From the NCBI RefSeq assembly GCF_030055425.1, contig NZ_JASFYE010000003.1, forward strand, positions 65,350-129,349: DNA of 64,000 nucleotides, given 5' to 3'. Position numbers and translations under genes: made by a program. Position 1 is the stretch's first letter. Every line of letters begins with the position of its first letter. Under the pieces are notes generated by a model, which was not told the origin of the DNA, made no database searches, and saw nothing but the letters and a program-made list of their open reading frames with translations. Shown here piece after piece: positions 47,485-58,665 of this stretch. Origin of the DNA: Methanothermobacter sp. (GTDB lineage: Archaea; Methanobacteriota; Methanobacteria; Methanobacteriales; Methanothermobacteraceae).

Positions 47485-48981
47485 ATGAATCCACTTATAC
47501 CGGTCATGGTGGTTTTACCGATTCTGTGCGCACTTCTACTTAACCTCCTTCATGGAAGGGACAGAACCGTGAAGGCACTGGCTGTTGCAGTGGCAATCGT
47601 GCTTCCAGTCATACCCCTCCTTGCAGGGTACGGTGCACATTACTTTGGGGGCTACGCCCCCCTATCAGAGAATCCCGCCATCGCATCGGGGCTGCCCGAG
47701 TCCGTAAAGTCATCGTACCTCTACTCGTTTCACCCTGGGATAACATACCTCTTTGGAAGTGCCCAGAGGATATTCCTGCTCATACTATCAATCGTGGCGT
47801 TCCTGGCAGTTTTAACATCCCTCAATGAGGTCAGGAAACCTTCAGGCGTCTACGCATTTCTCATGTTTATGGGGACAGCAGCTGTTACAGCCATAGTCCT
47901 CACAGATGACATATTCAACCTCTATGTCTTCTTTGAGATAGCGGCGCTTGCACAGGTTGGTGTGATACTCTGCTCGGGGGTGGAGCGCAGCTATGAAACC
48001 GCACTCAAATACATGATGATAGGTGGAGTGGCAGCCCCAATGCTCCTCCTGGGGGTGGCCATACTCCTTGCACTGACAGGTAACGTTAACATATCAGATA
48101 TAGTGTTTTCAATGAGAAATGGCCTTGTTAACCCTGGCAGCCCCCTGTTCCTGCTTGCATCATCACTCATACTCTTCGGGTGGCTCTATGGAACAGGGCT
48201 CCCACCATTCCACACCATCAAATCAGCGGTCTACAGCAGGGCCCTCCCCCATGGGGCGGCACTTCTTCAGGCCTTCTCTGTCTTCACCTTCACAGCCCTC
48301 GCACTGGTCATACTGAGGATGTTCTACCATATGCCGCTTGTGAGGTGGGCCATGGTGTTCTTCTCACTGGCAGGGATGGTTCTGGGTATAAGCATGGCCC
48401 TCATGCAGACGGATCTAAGGAGGATGATAGGTTTCCTTGCGGTGGGTGAACTCGGGTACATTGGAATAGGCCTTGGCCTTGGAACCGCAGCCAGCATATC
48501 GGCGGGTCTCTTTCAGGCTGTCAACGAGGCCCTCATAACAGCATGCATATTCCTGGGCTTCGGGACAATCTTCTACATGACCGGGAAATCCGACCCTGAA
48601 AGGATAGGGGGCCTCATAGCATATAAACCAGGTCTTGCAGGTCTCGTGATGCTTTCAGGATTCATAATGGCGGGTGTACCACCATTCAATGTATTCCAGA
48701 GCAAACTGATGCTCATACAGGCATCCATCCAGGCAGGATTCCCTGAGCTGGGTGTTGTGATGATACTCCTCAGCATAGTCACCTTCATGACCTTCCTCAG
48801 GGCATTCTATTCGGTTTACCTCAGACCCGAACCTGAGGGAATGGAACTGGAATCAGAATCGGTCCCCAGGTCAACGGTATTCTCACTTGTGGTGCTGATT
48901 CTCATATGCACGGCACTGGGACTGGCGCCCTGGATTGCAACATCCCAGTTCACATCACTGATACAGGGTCTTATAATATGA
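47485..48981 (+). CDS. ehbF: energy-converting hydrogenase B subunit F (ion-pumping)
   Basis: 498 residues, about 13-14 helices. NuoN/MnhD-type antiporter subunit that carries ions. The conserved glutamate is in [14 protein letters not shown] near 152-165 and lysines in broken helices ([29 protein letters not shown], near 235-262, and the later helix with [29 protein letters not shown]) fit the proton path. Starts 29 bases after ehbE; overlaps an early in-frame ATG of ehbG region. Confidence 0.95.
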   Translation: MNPLIPVMVVLPILCALLLNLLHGRDRTVKALAVAVAIVLPVIPLLAGYGAHYFGGYAPLSENPAIASGLPESVKSSYLYSFHPGITYLFGSAQRIFLLILSIVAFLAVLTSLNEVRKPSGVYAFLMFMGTAAVTAIVLTDDIFNLYVFFEIAALAQVGVILCSGVERSYETALKYMMIGGVAAPMLLLGVAILLALTGNVNISDIVFSMRNGLVNPGSPLFLLASSLILFGWLYGTGLPPFHTIKSAVYSRALPHGAALLQAFSVFTFTALALVILRMFYHMPLVRWAMVFFSLAGMVLGISMALMQTDLRRMIGFLAVGELGYIGIGLGLGTAASISAGLFQAVNEALITACIFLGFGTIFYMTGKSDPERIGGLIAYKPGLAGLVMLSGFIMAGVPPFNVFQSKLMLIQASIQAGFPELGVVMILLSIVTFMTFLRAFYSVYLRPEPEGMELESESVPRSTVFSLVVLILICTALGLAPWIATSQFTSLIQGLII

Positions 48982-48992
48982 GAGGGGATGAG

Positions 48993-49328
48993 ATGAGCTT
49001 CTATGATACGGTAATAGACAGGATAAGGGAATTAACAGAAAAAGATGGTGAGAAGGGAGTAAGCAACATTTCGGCCTCAGCAGCACTCACAGCAGAGATA
49101 ACCGTAACTGCAGCTGTCCTGATAGCTGCGGTGATGCTGAGGAAGATAAATTTCATCCTCATGGTGTTCACGGTTCTCCTCCTCGCGGTCTTCCTCCTGA
49201 CGTCGTTCCCACTCTCTGTGAGACTCAGAAGGGAACAGGGGGACGAGTTCAGCAGGATGATATTTTATGCGCTCATGACACTCGGAATACTGGTTTCAAT
49301 ATTCTATTGGGGTGGTTCAGGTGTCTGA
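48993..49328 (+). CDS. ehbG: energy-converting hydrogenase B subunit G
   Basis: 111 residues. A polar N-terminus (about 1-35) followed by three hydrophobic helices ([38 protein letters not shown], and [18 protein letters not shown]). No clear counterpart outside Ehb. ATG 48993 follows GAGAGGGGATGAG; ATG 48978 is in frame. Overlaps ehbH by eight bases. Confidence 0.88.
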   Translation: MSFYDTVIDRIRELTEKDGEKGVSNISASAALTAEITVTAAVLIAAVMLRKINFILMVFTVLLLAVFLLTSFPLSVRLRREQGDEFSRMIFYALMTLGILVSIFYWGGSGV

Positions 49329-49617
49329 ATCCATCAGGGGGCTCATGGCAACGGTGGCCCTTGGCCTCTTCGGGGTAACACTCTTCGATGCCATCATTGA
49401 CCTTAGCAAGGTGATAAACCCGGGGATAAGCATCATCTACAATTACCTCGGAACAAAGATAGCCCCAAACATGGTGACGGTTGTCGTGTTTGACTGGAGG
49501 GCCTACGATACACTTGGAGAGGCCCTTATACTTGTCACGGCTGTGCTTGTAACCCTTCTGGTATTTGGAAGGGGTAAGGTCCAGATAGGGAGAGATGATG
49601 GAGGGAAAGAGAGATGA
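49321..49617 (+). CDS. ehbH: energy-converting hydrogenase B subunit H
   Basis: 98 residues. Membrane subunit with MbhE-like features: [20 protein letters not shown], then the soluble segment [20 protein letters not shown], which matches the 'VxxDxRxxDTxGE' motif of Mrp/Mbh E-type subunits, and a last helix [18 protein letters not shown] 49321 has GGGGTGG upstream; GTG 49312 is also in frame. Stop overlaps ehbI. Confidence 0.9.
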   Translation: MSESIRGLMATVALGLFGVTLFDAIIDLSKVINPGISIIYNYLGTKIAPNMVTVVVFDWRAYDTLGEALILVTAVLVTLLVFGRGKVQIGRDDGGKER

Positions 49618-50075
49618 GTACAATACTTAAGATATTCGCATTCCCTGCAGCAATATTCATAATGTGCCTGGGGATCCTGACGGTGCTCGGGGGCCACATC
49701 ACACCTGGAGGAGGCTTTCAGGGGGGCGCGATGGTTGCAGCAGGGTTCATATTCTGTGCAGTCGTATACGGAATCGAAAAGAGCCCCTTCCAGTTTTCAC
49801 ATGAATTCATGTCTGCAATGGAAAGCATAGGGGCACTTGGATACGTCGCACTGGGACTCTTCGGCCTGTTATTCTCGGGTTTCTTCCTTTACAACCTGGG
49901 AGTTGACCTTTATGGCATATCACAGAGTGTCAGCGGCTTCTTCAACTACCCTGACCCGACGCATGCAGGTATAATACCCTACCTAAACATAGTTGTGGGT
50001 CTCAAGGTCCTTGTGGGGCTCAGTGCAATCGTAATAACCTTCATGGAGTTCAGGGGTGAAGAGGTCACAGAATAG
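49614..50075 (+). CDS. ehbI: energy-converting hydrogenase B subunit I
   Basis: 153 residues, MnhB/MrpB-like with four or five helices: [28 protein letters not shown] near residues 20-47 is the diagnostic GH[10 protein letters not shown] motif. The later [19 protein letters not shown] is the last helix. Coupled to ehbH (four-base overlap). Confidence 0.94.
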   Translation: MSTILKIFAFPAAIFIMCLGILTVLGGHITPGGGFQGGAMVAAGFIFCAVVYGIEKSPFQFSHEFMSAMESIGALGYVALGLFGLLFSGFFLYNLGVDLYGISQSVSGFFNYPDPTHAGIIPYLNIVVGLKVLVGLSAIVITFMEFRGEEVTE

Positions 50076-50088
50076 TGGGGAATCAGGA

Positions 50089-50316
50089 ATGTTTGCAGGT
50101 CCAATAATCTTCGGGTTTCTACTTGGATTCATACTTGGAAGCAGAATAAGGGATGATGAGTTTCCCGCATCCACCTACATCGTGCTGCTACTGGTCCTCA
50201 TCCTGGTGGCATGGAACATCGGTCCATTCCCGTACTACACCGATATCCCCATCGCCACAGGGTTTGCGGCTGCAGCAGCAGGTATGGTGGTGGGCAAACT
50301 CTTACTTGGGCGCTGA
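50089..50316 (+). CDS. ehbJ: energy-converting hydrogenase B subunit J
   Basis: 75 residues with three hydrophobic helices and a charged LGSRIRDDEFPAST loop. It is specific to Ehb as far as I can tell. ATG 50089 is preceded by AGTGGGGAATCAGGA; a GTG at 50056 would overlap ehbI. Ends 21 bases before ehbK. Confidence 0.87.
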   Translation: MFAGPIIFGFLLGFILGSRIRDDEFPASTYIVLLLVLILVAWNIGPFPYYTDIPIATGFAAAAAGMVVGKLLLGR

Positions 50317-50337
50317 TAATATCATGGGGTTAGTATC

Positions 50338-51681
50338 ATGTTCATATCAACAGGAAAATGTGAGGGACTTGGAGAATGCATCAGGGCATGCCCGACTGAA
50401 GCAATAAGGATGATTGATGGGAGGGCCTTCAGCTGCATAACCTGCGGTGCATGCATGGAGGCCTGTCCAAACAAGGCAATACGCAGGAACAGGTATGGGG
50501 GATACGTGGTTGACAGGGCAAAGTGCAACGCCTGTGGTGTCTGTGAGATGACATGCCCTGTAAACAGCATAAGGATAGAGGATGGTGTCGTTAAGGGCAT
50601 ATGTGCAAGGTGCGGGCTCTGCGTCGATAAATGCCCGCTGGGTGCCAGGGTGGATGCATTTGACCTCATAGAGGACAGACAGCTCCGTTTCCTGGAATCA
50701 CTAAACCTGGCGGTGAAACCACCGGTGAGGAGAACACCACAGAGCCATGAGGCCACCAGGATAAATGTGATCACTGATCCTGATAAATGCACCCTCTGCA
50801 GGAGATGCCAGTACTACTGTCCAACAGGCGCGATAATCGTTGATACAGATGAGGGAGTATGCACAGAGTGCCGTGTCTGCGAGGATGTCTGTCCCGTGGG
50901 GGCGATAGAGGACCTTAAGATAGACCCTGAGAAGTGCACACTCTGCCTCAAATGCCTCAGGGAATGCCCGAGCAGAGCAATATACGTGGATGACTTTGAG
51001 GTGAAGATAAGGAGGCCAGAAACAGAGCGTGAGGGCACCATAGTATCCTGCCTCAACTGCGGGTTATGTGCAGGGGCCTGTGAGAGGGGAGCCCTCAAAA
51101 TGGTTGACGGCAAACTGAGATACGACCCATCACTCTGCAGGGACTGTGATGAAACCCCCTGCATAGACGCATGTCCCGTTGGAACCCTTAGGATGGTTGA
51201 AGGGGAACTGAGGGGCTACTGCGTATCCTGTGGCCGCTGCGTTAAGGCGTGTGATGTGAGCAGGGCCCGAGACTTCAGGACGGTGAGATGGGATGGATCG
51301 GTTTCAGAGGACTGCATATCCTGTGGTGTGTGCTCAGAGATATGCCCTGTTGATGCCATAACCCTTAAGAGGGGCTCCATAGAGGTGGACACCGATAAAT
51401 GCATACTCTGTGAGAAATGCGGAATCCACTGCCCTGCAGATGCCATACCAAAAACTACCATGAAGAAGAGAAGGATAACAGGCGGCTTCACACTCATAGA
51501 CCCGCGCCTGTGCATTGGATGCGGCCTCTGCCTGGATATATGTCCTGAGGATGCAATATCAAGAGATGAAAGCGGACTAATGATCGTGGATGAGGATAAA
51601 TGCATACACTGCGGTGCATGTTCAAACATATGCCCTGCAAGGGCGGTTCTCTTTGAGAGGGAGTTCGGTTTATCAGATTAA
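50338..51681 (+). CDS. ehbK: energy-converting hydrogenase B subunit K, polyferredoxin
   Basis: 447 residues with 14 cysteine motifs of the CxxCxxCxxxC type (for example [44 protein letters not shown]). The first motif ([11 protein letters not shown]) lacks one cysteine and the ninth ([13 protein letters not shown]) has an insert, so 12 to 14 [4Fe-4S] clusters are likely. It is an electron wire or store between the hydrogenase and ferredoxin-dependent enzymes. Longest soluble gene of the operon. Confidence 0.95.
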   Translation: MFISTGKCEGLGECIRACPTEAIRMIDGRAFSCITCGACMEACPNKAIRRNRYGGYVVDRAKCNACGVCEMTCPVNSIRIEDGVVKGICARCGLCVDKCPLGARVDAFDLIEDRQLRFLESLNLAVKPPVRRTPQSHEATRINVITDPDKCTLCRRCQYYCPTGAIIVDTDEGVCTECRVCEDVCPVGAIEDLKIDPEKCTLCLKCLRECPSRAIYVDDFEVKIRRPETEREGTIVSCLNCGLCAGACERGALKMVDGKLRYDPSLCRDCDETPCIDACPVGTLRMVEGELRGYCVSCGRCVKACDVSRARDFRTVRWDGSVSEDCISCGVCSEICPVDAITLKRGSIEVDTDKCILCEKCGIHCPADAIPKTTMKKRRITGGFTLIDPRLCIGCGLCLDICPEDAISRDESGLMIVDEDKCIHCGACSNICPARAVLFEREFGLSD

Positions 51682-51684
51682 GGG

Positions 51685-52206
51685 ATGGTGGCTCAGGTGA
51701 AGAACATATTAAGGATAATGCTGGAGGGTTCCTACACAAACCTCAAGAGAATACTCTTTGCAGCAGACCGGGTAACTGACATGGAACTGAGAAAAAGGAT
51801 CCTCGAGGGCACAGTGGAACCGGAACCAAAGGTTGCTGAGGTATCATGCATAGGATGCGCTGGATGCTCAAATGCATGCCCAACAGGGGCCATCGAGATG
51901 AAGGACCTGGATGAACCTGTTGAAATCATAGAGGGCCTCATAAAGAGACAGATACCGGTTCTCAGCAGTGAGAAGTGCGTTCACTGCTATTACTGCCATG
52001 ACTTCTGCCCCCTCTACGCCCTCTTCGGGGAACCAGGGACCATCCACCCCAATGATGTGGGGGAGGTGGAATTTGACGCCGGAGCCGTACTTCAGAAGCC
52101 CGTTAAGATAAGTGAGGATAAACTGAAGTTCATATCACAGTTCCTGGCGGATAAAAGCGTTATAAAGAGGACCGATACCCTTGCAGAGGCTGCAAGGAAG
52201 ATGTAG
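51685..52206 (+). CDS. ehbL: energy-converting hydrogenase B subunit L, ferredoxin-type
   Basis: 173 residues. Two [4Fe-4S] motifs, [15 protein letters not shown] near 55-69 and [15 protein letters not shown] near 98-112, flanked by helical segments; resembles NuoI/EchF-type subunits that connect the small subunit. ATG 51685 is three bases after the ehbK stop; GTG 51697 is another option. Confidence 0.93.
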   Translation: MVAQVKNILRIMLEGSYTNLKRILFAADRVTDMELRKRILEGTVEPEPKVAEVSCIGCAGCSNACPTGAIEMKDLDEPVEIIEGLIKRQIPVLSSEKCVHCYYCHDFCPLYALFGEPGTIHPNDVGEVEFDAGAVLQKPVKISEDKLKFISQFLADKSVIKRTDTLAEAARKM

Positions 52207-52216
52207 GTGATGGATT

Positions 52217-52663
52217 ATGGGTCTCAAATCATTTTCAAGGGCAAGAGCTGTACATGCAATGCTCGTATACACAGGGGGATGCAACGGCTGCGACATAGAG
52301 ATAGTGAACGCAGTTCTCTCACCGAAATATGACGCCGAACAGTACAAGATCTTCCTGACATGGAACCCCAGGGAGGCCGATGTACTCATAGTAACCGGCC
52401 CGGTCACAAAACAGAATGAAGGGCCACTTAAGGAGATATACAATGCAATACCAGAACCCAAGGCTGTTATAGCTGCAGGGGCATGCGCTCTGATGGGCGG
52501 GGTCTACAAGAATATACATGGGGACATCCCCTCAGAGGAAATCTGCGGCCCAGTGGATAAGGTCATACCTGTGGATGCAAAGGTCCCTGGATGCGCGGTA
52601 AGACCTGAAGATGTCCTTGCAGGGGCAGTCGCAGCACTGCCAAAACTTCTGGAGGCAGATTGA
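52217..52663 (+). CDS. ehbM: energy-converting hydrogenase B subunit M, small subunit
   Basis: 148 residues. NuoB/EchC-type small hydrogenase subunit holding the proximal [4Fe-4S] cluster: ligands in [12 protein letters not shown] (C23, C26), GACALMGG and [11 protein letters not shown]. Like NuoB it lacks the long C-terminal cluster domain of FrhG. Ten bases behind ehbL. Confidence 0.95.
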   Translation: MGLKSFSRARAVHAMLVYTGGCNGCDIEIVNAVLSPKYDAEQYKIFLTWNPREADVLIVTGPVTKQNEGPLKEIYNAIPEPKAVIAAGACALMGGVYKNIHGDIPSEEICGPVDKVIPVDAKVPGCAVRPEDVLAGAVAALPKLLEAD

Positions 52664-52681
52664 TAATTCAGGGTGCTTACA

Positions 52682-53812
52682 ATGGATGGGAAAAGGGAGA
52701 TAATTGAGACAGAAATAACAATGGGTACCGTGCACTCGGCAGCCATAGAACCCTACCGTGTGAGGCTGTTCGTTGAGGATGAAATAGTCAGAGACGCCGA
52801 GATAACCGTTGGGGTCAACCACCGGGGAATTGAAAGGATAATGGAGGGCCTCCCTGTGGAGAAGGCCAACAGCCTGACAGAGAAGGTATGCGGGATCTGC
52901 TCAGGCGTCCACCTCTGGAATTCAGTCCTGGTGGCTGAGAAGGGCCTCGGAGTGGAGATACCCGAAAGGGCATCCTACATAAGGATAATAGTTGGGGAAC
53001 TTGAAAGACTCCACAGCCACCTCCTCTACCTGGCCCATGGAAATGAGGTCCTTGGGCATGAAACATTCTCCATGAGGCTATTCTACATAAGGGAGACCGT
53101 CATGGAACTTCTGAGGCTCATAGGAGGTAACAGGGTACAGTACGGCGTACCCATCATCGGAGGCATAAGACCGAGGGCAGACCTTGACGAGATGAAAATC
53201 CAGAGGATAATTGAGGGAATGGACTTCATAGAGGAGAAGGTTGAGGCCTTTGCAGAGAGGTTCACCTCCGATCCAATGGTAATGTCCCGCATAACAGGGG
53301 TCTGCCCCATAAGCAGGAAGGATGCCCTTAGATTACATGTAACAGGCCCAACACTCAGGGCAACTGGTGTTGAATTCGACCTGAGGACTGAAATGCCATG
53401 CTACGAGCCATTTGAATTTGATATCATAACCCAGGATGGTGGGGATGTCAGGGCAAACCTCCTCATGAGGGTCCTCGAGATATTTGAATCCATAAAGATA
53501 ATAAGACAGGCCCTCAGGGACCTCCCGGATGGAAGGGTTGTTGACAGGAACTGGGAGATGCAGGATACAGGGATAGTAAAGAGCTACGTTGAGGCCCCAA
53601 GGGGGAGACTCTACCACTCCTATGCAATAGAGGATGGAAGGGTGAGGGGCTCAATAATAAGGACACCCTCAATGTCAAACATAGGTGCCATGCAGTATGC
53701 CTGCATAGGCCACCACATCACCGATGCACAGCTCGGGATAGTGCAGTGCGACCCCTGCTTCACGTGCACAGACAGGGCAATTGAAATAATAGACCTCAAT
53801 GCTGAAAGGTGA
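52682..53812 (+). CDS. ehbN: energy-converting hydrogenase B subunit N, large subunit
   Basis: 376 residues. NuoD/EchE-type catalytic [NiFe] subunit. Both nickel motifs are intact: VCGICSGVH near residues 64-72 and DPCFTCTDR close to the end, in contrast to NuoD where they are lost. Only about 10 residues follow the last cysteine, so no C-terminal processing peptide of the FrhA kind is evident. ATG 52682 follows AGGGTG. Coupled to ehbO. Confidence 0.96.
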   Translation: MDGKREIIETEITMGTVHSAAIEPYRVRLFVEDEIVRDAEITVGVNHRGIERIMEGLPVEKANSLTEKVCGICSGVHLWNSVLVAEKGLGVEIPERASYIRIIVGELERLHSHLLYLAHGNEVLGHETFSMRLFYIRETVMELLRLIGGNRVQYGVPIIGGIRPRADLDEMKIQRIIEGMDFIEEKVEAFAERFTSDPMVMSRITGVCPISRKDALRLHVTGPTLRATGVEFDLRTEMPCYEPFEFDIITQDGGDVRANLLMRVLEIFESIKIIRQALRDLPDGRVVDRNWEMQDTGIVKSYVEAPRGRLYHSYAIEDGRVRGSIIRTPSMSNIGAMQYACIGHHITDAQLGIVQCDPCFTCTDRAIEIIDLNAER

Positions 53813-53817
53813 TCAAA

Positions 53818-54807
53818 GTGGACGCATCATATTCAATCATATCTGTCACTGGAACAGTCCTCCTCGGATTGATTGTAAGCCTCTGGCTGCCGGGGATTGA
53901 GAGGAAATTTGTCCATGCAAGGATACAGCAGCGCATAGGCCCCCCTGTTTCAAGCCCGGGGCTCATGGCCGCACTCAAGTTCTTCTACAAAAAGACAATT
54001 GAGCCATGCTCACCCCTCCCACGCCTCTACAACTCACTCCCCATTATAGGGTTCATATCAGCACTCCTCATACTTCTCTTCCTCATACCCCCCATGTACA
54101 CCTTCGGTGCCCTCGCAAGCCTGGTCGCGGTTGTGGGATTCCTCAAGATAGAGGAGGTGATCTACGTCTTCATGGGTTCACTCTCAAGGTCAGTCATGTC
54201 CCTGAGGATGCCATTCCCTGACCTTGCAAAGGGGGCCAAACACCCCAATGTCCAGAGGTACTTCCTTGAGGATCTGAGTGCAATGAGGGCTTTCAGGCTG
54301 ATTGCATTCGGGTCATTCCCCATATACATCGCACTCTTCGTGCCGGCGGTTATGGCTGGAAGCATATCCATCGGGGACATCGTGGCATACCAGGCAGCCA
54401 ATGGCCCGGTACTCTTCACCCTTGCAGGGGTTATAGGTACCGTGGCATTCTTCATAGGCTACATGATACTCCTCAACGAGTACCCCTTCGCCATACTCAA
54501 GACCAAGGCCGATGTCATAGAGGGGCCATACATGGAGTACGCTTCAAAGTACAGGGCATTCGTCTACATAACCCGGGGATTCCTCATGTTCACACTGGGG
54601 TGTCTCTTCTCCGTGCTTTTCATCGGGGTACCCCCAAACATACTCAGCTGGGGCATACTCGTCAACCTGGCAGCTGCAGCTATATTCCCCGTAATCATGG
54701 CAGTCTTCAGTGCATTTGCACCGGTATTCACTTTCAAGCAGTTCTACCCCGTAACAGCAGCGGCATCGGTGATAGGGGTCCTGGCACTGGTGGTGGCATT
54801 TGTATGA
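53818..54807 (+). CDS. ehbO: energy-converting hydrogenase B subunit O, NuoH-like
   Basis: 329 residues, eight membrane helices. NuoH/EchB-type subunit at the junction of the catalytic and ion-pumping parts. The [32 protein letters not shown] segment near 25-56 is the quinone-site loop of NuoH, here kept in a hydrogenase. GTG 53818 is chosen with AAGGTGAT before it; GTG 53809 lies within that site. Confidence 0.95.
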   Translation: MDASYSIISVTGTVLLGLIVSLWLPGIERKFVHARIQQRIGPPVSSPGLMAALKFFYKKTIEPCSPLPRLYNSLPIIGFISALLILLFLIPPMYTFGALASLVAVVGFLKIEEVIYVFMGSLSRSVMSLRMPFPDLAKGAKHPNVQRYFLEDLSAMRAFRLIAFGSFPIYIALFVPAVMAGSISIGDIVAYQAANGPVLFTLAGVIGTVAFFIGYMILLNEYPFAILKTKADVIEGPYMEYASKYRAFVYITRGFLMFTLGCLFSVLFIGVPPNILSWGILVNLAAAAIFPVIMAVFSAFAPVFTFKQFYPVTAAASVIGVLALVVAFV

Positions 54808-54817
54808 AGGTGATAGA

Positions 54818-55069
54818 ATGAAGATGGTTATAAGGCCGCATCACATGATAAGCCTCGGCGGATACATAGTGGAACTGGAGTTCCCCTACAGGAACCTCAT
54901 AGTCGTGAATCCAACCGACGAGCACATCAAGATAGAGGTCCCCGTGTTTGATGAGGACTGGATAGAGGAACACAGGGAACTGGGCCTCAGAATAATACCC
55001 GTAAGGGATGAGGATAACTACCTGAGCCTCTGGAGGAGGGAGAAGGCCCTCCTGGAGGCCTCAGATTAA
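54818..55069 (+). CDS. ehbP: energy-converting hydrogenase B subunit P
   Basis: 83 residues, soluble, beta-rich start ([32 protein letters not shown], shown in part) and an acidic second half with [15 protein letters not shown]. Present in ehb operons as a small subunit of unknown structure. ATG 54818 has GAAGGTGATA upstream; TTG 54800 overlaps ehbO. Confidence 0.9.
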   Translation: MKMVIRPHHMISLGGYIVELEFPYRNLIVVNPTDEHIKIEVPVFDEDWIEEHRELGLRIIPVRDEDNYLSLWRREKALLEASD

Positions 55070-55085
55070 ATTTTTCGTGGTTTAA

Positions 55086-55742
55086 ATGAGTTCAGCGGCT
55101 CTCAGTATAAAGACGGTTGAGAGGCCAGGAGTTCTCAGTGAGATAACCGGCATGATAGCCTCAAGGAACATAAACATCACCTACGCCCACCTCTACGTTG
55201 AAAGGGATGGCCATGGCTCCATATACATGGAACTTGAGGATGTGGAGGACATGGAGTCCCTCCTGGATGAAATCAGGTCCTCAAAAACAGTGGTTGATGT
55301 CAGGGTGCACAGGTCACTTGAGGAGATCTATGGTAAGAGGATAATCATAATAGGTGGAGGGGCCCAGGTATCCCAGGTTGCCATGGGGGCCATCAGCGAG
55401 GCCGACAGGCACAACATAAGGGGCGAGCGCATAAGCATCGACACCATACCCCTCGTAGGGGAGGCTGAACTTGCGGAGGCTGTCAGCGCCGTTGGGAGGC
55501 TCCCAAGGGTGGCCGCCCTGGTACTTGCCGGTTCACTGATGGGTGGGGAGATCACAAGGGCTGTTGAGAGGGTTAAAAGTGAACATGATATCATCGTCAT
55601 AAGCCTCAACATGCCAGGGAGCGTCACAGGTGTTGCGGATCTTGTTGTGACAGACCCCATACAGGCGGGGGTTATGAGTGTAATGGCCGTTGCAGACACA
55701 GCGGTTTTTAACATCGAAAAGGTAAGGGGTGAAAAATTCTAG
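55086..55742 (+). CDS. ehbQ: energy-converting hydrogenase B subunit Q, ACT-domain protein
   Basis: 218 residues, no membrane segment. An ACT domain (1-75: [35 protein letters not shown]) is fused to a second alpha-beta domain (about 85-218, [23 protein letters not shown], then [19 protein letters not shown]) of the DUF5612 type. ACT domains bind small ligands, so EhbQ may be regulatory and not a hydrogenase part. Last gene of the operon. Confidence 0.9.
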   Translation: MSSAALSIKTVERPGVLSEITGMIASRNINITYAHLYVERDGHGSIYMELEDVEDMESLLDEIRSSKTVVDVRVHRSLEEIYGKRIIIIGGGAQVSQVAMGAISEADRHNIRGERISIDTIPLVGEAELAEAVSAVGRLPRVAALVLAGSLMGGEITRAVERVKSEHDIIVISLNMPGSVTGVADLVVTDPIQAGVMSVMAVADTAVFNIEKVRGEKF

Positions 55743-55775
55743 CCACCCAAATAAAGGGTAAAAAGATTTAGGGCT

Positions 55776-56045
55776 TCAGCTCATCTCGATAGCCCTTATA
55801 AGTTTACTGGCCGCGTTTTTGAGTTCAGGGTCCTTTATATCACCACTTTCCCTTATTTTAAGGGCCAGTTCAAGGACCTTTGATACATCTGATGGCTTGA
55901 GGTTCTCTGCCATTTCAAGGTAGGTCTGGTCCTCTTCGGGTATTTCATCCTTCTTCTTGGCAGCGAGTTCCAGGAGAACACGGCAACTGCTCATCACATC
56001 CGGGCTGTCAATATCCTCACACTTTTTAAGAAGCTCCTCCTTCAT
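55776..56045 (-). CDS. UPF0147 family protein
   Basis: 89 residues, all helical and acidic: CEDIDSPDVMSSCRVLLELAAKK near 9-31 and DPELKNAASKLIRAIEMS at the end match the archaeal UPF0147 family. Function unknown. Convergent with ehbQ. The 154-base stretch after its 5' end contains only AT-rich promoter-like sequence. Confidence 0.85.
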   Translation of the reverse strand: MKEELLKKCEDIDSPDVMSSCRVLLELAAKKKDEIPEEDQTYLEMAENLKPSDVSKVLELALKIRESGDIKDPELKNAASKLIRAIEMS

Positions 56046-56199
56046 ATCATCACCTTGAATTATTATGTTTTAACGGTTATTTAATTCTAATCATTTTAGC
56101 GGCAGTAACGTCGGGGTCTTTTTTACATGGCTGATGATTATTATAGCGGATTGTGATCTCATGTGGATTTATTGGTGTGCAGGTGATGATATAATACAG

Positions 56200-56970
56200 T
56201 CATTTCAGCGGAAACTCCCGTGAGCAGGTCTCTGCAAGACCGCAGCCTGCACATTTAGATGGACTCACCTGAACTTCAGGCAACTCACCATCATCCTTTA
56301 TCCTTCTTATATCGTCCAGGATATCGAAGAGGTACTCCCTTCTCCCGTAATCTGCCAGCACGGGTCTTCTCGCACCGGAAAGCAGGTATTCTATGAATGA
56401 AACCAGGGTCTCTGTCTCAAATTCCCTCTCAACCAGGATAGCATGTGCTGTGAGTTCAAGGCTGTCGGCTGGCCAGACACCCCTGAAGGGAGGTTTGGAG
56501 GTCTTTATCTTCAGGGGGTAGTAGGAGCCATCAACCAGCTCCATGGTTACACGTCCATGGATCTCAAGGGAAGGATCGTTGATCGGGTAATCCCTGATCA
56601 ATGGTGGAAACAGCACATGGGCCGCCATGTCCCCCGAAAGACCAAGGGTGCTCATAGCCCTGATTATCCTGTTTGCAGTGGATTCAACCTCAAAGAGCAT
56701 GAGGTCCATTATCTTATCCCTTTCAGTTTCATCAAGGCCCCTTATTATTCCCCCGAGGTCCTCCCTGAGGATGGATTCCAGTTCATCCATCCCGATGTCT
56801 TCGTCAATCTTCCGGGCTCTGCTCTCAGCAGCTGCCCTGAAGTCGAGGTAGGCATCCCTTAACCTTATTGCAAACCTGTTACCCGGCTCACTGATCCCCA
56901 GGAGTTCACGGAGATACACCTTCATGGGACAGAACATGAATTCAGATATCATGGAAACCGCAATGGACAT
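56200..56970 (-). CDS. Cas4/RecB-like protein with degenerate nuclease site
   Basis: 256 residues. Cas4-like plan: SMISEFMFCPMKVYL with the first cluster cysteine (near 6-20), a helical middle, the nuclease core, and a C-terminal KCAGCGLAETC giving three more cysteines, so the [4Fe-4S] ligands are complete. In the core, the family's G-R-V-D is GRVT and the P-x-E-x-K is PLKIK, so the catalytic D and E are replaced while the lysine stays. No CRISPR or cas genes are nearby. Probably a DNA-binding or structural relative. ATG 56970 follows GGTGGTGA. Confidence 0.75.
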   Translation of the reverse strand: MSIAVSMISEFMFCPMKVYLRELLGISEPGNRFAIRLRDAYLDFRAAAESRARKIDEDIGMDELESILREDLGGIIRGLDETERDKIMDLMLFEVESTANRIIRAMSTLGLSGDMAAHVLFPPLIRDYPINDPSLEIHGRVTMELVDGSYYPLKIKTSKPPFRGVWPADSLELTAHAILVEREFETETLVSFIEYLLSGARRPVLADYGRREYLFDILDDIRRIKDDGELPEVQVSPSKCAGCGLAETCSREFPLK

Positions 56971-57108
56971 AGGATTCACCACCATATTATTATTAATTTA
57001 TTAATAAGTATTAAGTATGATGGTGGGAATCCCGGGGCTGAAGGAACTCATGGCAGGGGTTTACGTGATATATAAGCAATGAAAAACAAAAAGAGGAGAT
57101 TTAAAAAA

Positions 57109-58380
57109 TTAGAGTATTTTAAGCCGGACAGGTTCACCGGTGACCCACTGGATTTCAGATATCTCCCTGATGGCGCTCTGAATGTCCCCCTCGGCCGCCT
57201 CATGGGTTACTATGTATATGGGTACAGATTCCCCCTCAAGTGCACCCTTCTGTGTAACTGATTCAATGCTTATTTCATGCCTGCTGAAGGCCCCGGCTAT
57301 CTCATGGAGAACCCCTGGCCTGTCAACCGCATCGAGCCTGATATAGTACCTTGATCTGGTTTTGCTGAACTCCCTTATGGATTCAACCATCCTGACACCG
57401 GGTCCTGGCTGCAGCGGACTTTCAGGGTTAAGGGCGATTTCCATACAGTCTGCAACAACTGCACTTGCAGTGGCCCTCCTCCCCGCCCCCTTACCATAGA
57501 ACATCACAGGGCCGGTGAAGTCCCCTGTGATGTATATGCCGTTGAATACGCCATTTACAGATGAAAGCAGGTGTTCATGGGGTACAAGGAAGGGCATGAC
57601 ACCCATTTCCAGCTCACCATCATCCAGAGAGGCCGTTGCAAGAAGTTTAACACTGCAGCCGAGCTCCTTATTTGCGTATTCAATATCATCACGCCTTATA
57701 CTGCTTATACCCTCCACATGCAGGTCCTCTTCGGGCACATAAATCCCGAAACCAAGTAGAGCCAGTATTATAAGCTTCTGGGCTGTGTCATGGCCCTCAA
57801 TATCGAATGTAGGGTCTCTCTCAGCATAACCGAGCCTCTGGGCCTCCCTGAGGACATCATCAAATTCCATTCCCTCAGAGGCCATCCTTGTGAGGATGTA
57901 GTTGGCTGTGCCGTTTATTATACCGTAAATGGATTTTATCCGGTTGGCTGCAAGGGATTCGTTTAGGGCCCTCAGCACGGGTATGCCCCCACCCACACTG
58001 GCCTCGAATGCGATCCTCACCCCATTCTTCCTTGCAGCAGTTATTATCTCATCCCAGTGCCTGGCGAGGAGTGCCTTGTTGGCTGTTACAACGTGCTTAC
58101 CATTTTCCAGTGCCCTCAGTATGAAGCTCCTGGCCGGTTCATAGCCCCCTATGAGCTCTATCACTATATCGATCTCAGGGTCATTGAGGATATCATCAGC
58201 GTCTGTTGAGAGTATCTGAGGGTCTATCTCAACGCCACGGTCAGTTTCTATGTCAAGGTCCACAACCCTTTTGAGTTTCAGGTCCTTTCCAGTTTTTTCT
58301 CTTATGAGGTCATGGTTGGTGTTGAATATCTCCACAACCCCCGCCCCGATTGTTCCAAATCCTATGAGTCCAACATTCAC
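57109..58380 (-). CDS. hom: homoserine dehydrogenase
   Basis: 423 residues. Reduces aspartate semialdehyde to homoserine for Thr/Met synthesis. NAD(P) motif [16 protein letters not shown] at residues 4-19, [12 protein letters not shown] near 106-117, the catalytic region with [18 protein letters not shown] and [11 protein letters not shown], and a C-terminal ACT domain (about 345-420, [21 protein letters not shown]) for feedback. GTG 58380 with GGAGGTTTTCAT upstream fits the family N-terminus better than ATG 58422. Confidence 0.95.
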   Translation of the reverse strand: MNVGLIGFGTIGAGVVEIFNTNHDLIREKTGKDLKLKRVVDLDIETDRGVEIDPQILSTDADDILNDPEIDIVIELIGGYEPARSFILRALENGKHVVTANKALLARHWDEIITAARKNGVRIAFEASVGGGIPVLRALNESLAANRIKSIYGIINGTANYILTRMASEGMEFDDVLREAQRLGYAERDPTFDIEGHDTAQKLIILALLGFGIYVPEEDLHVEGISSIRRDDIEYANKELGCSVKLLATASLDDGELEMGVMPFLVPHEHLLSSVNGVFNGIYITGDFTGPVMFYGKGAGRRATASAVVADCMEIALNPESPLQPGPGVRMVESIREFSKTRSRYYIRLDAVDRPGVLHEIAGAFSRHEISIESVTQKGALEGESVPIYIVTHEAAEGDIQSAIREISEIQWVTGEPVRLKIL

Positions 58381-58614
58381 ATGAAAACCTCCATGCATAT
58401 TAAATGAATGGTATAACTCCATTTACTGTTATTCACTATCCACTTGATGATTTATCGTATTTGCAGTTTAAAATAGTTCAGCTTTCCGCTGAAATAGGGA
58501 AATTGAGTTGATTTTCATCGCTTCCTGATGAAAAGCCGAACCGTGGTGAGACCTGAAGTTATACTTCTTCACTACATTTTGGAATTTTGGGTTAAATAGT
58601 AAATAAATAGTAAC

Positions 58615-58623
58615 TTATATATT
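58615..58623 (+). promoter_or_regulatory. TATA box for the beta-helix surface protein
   Basis: TTATATATT lies 43 bases before the ATG at 58666. The leader is short and contains GAGGGGAGGTG directly before the start, a strong ribosome binding site. Confidence 0.45.
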
Positions 58624-58665
58624 GTTTTTTGTTCAATATATATCTCAATAGATGAGGGGAGGTGT

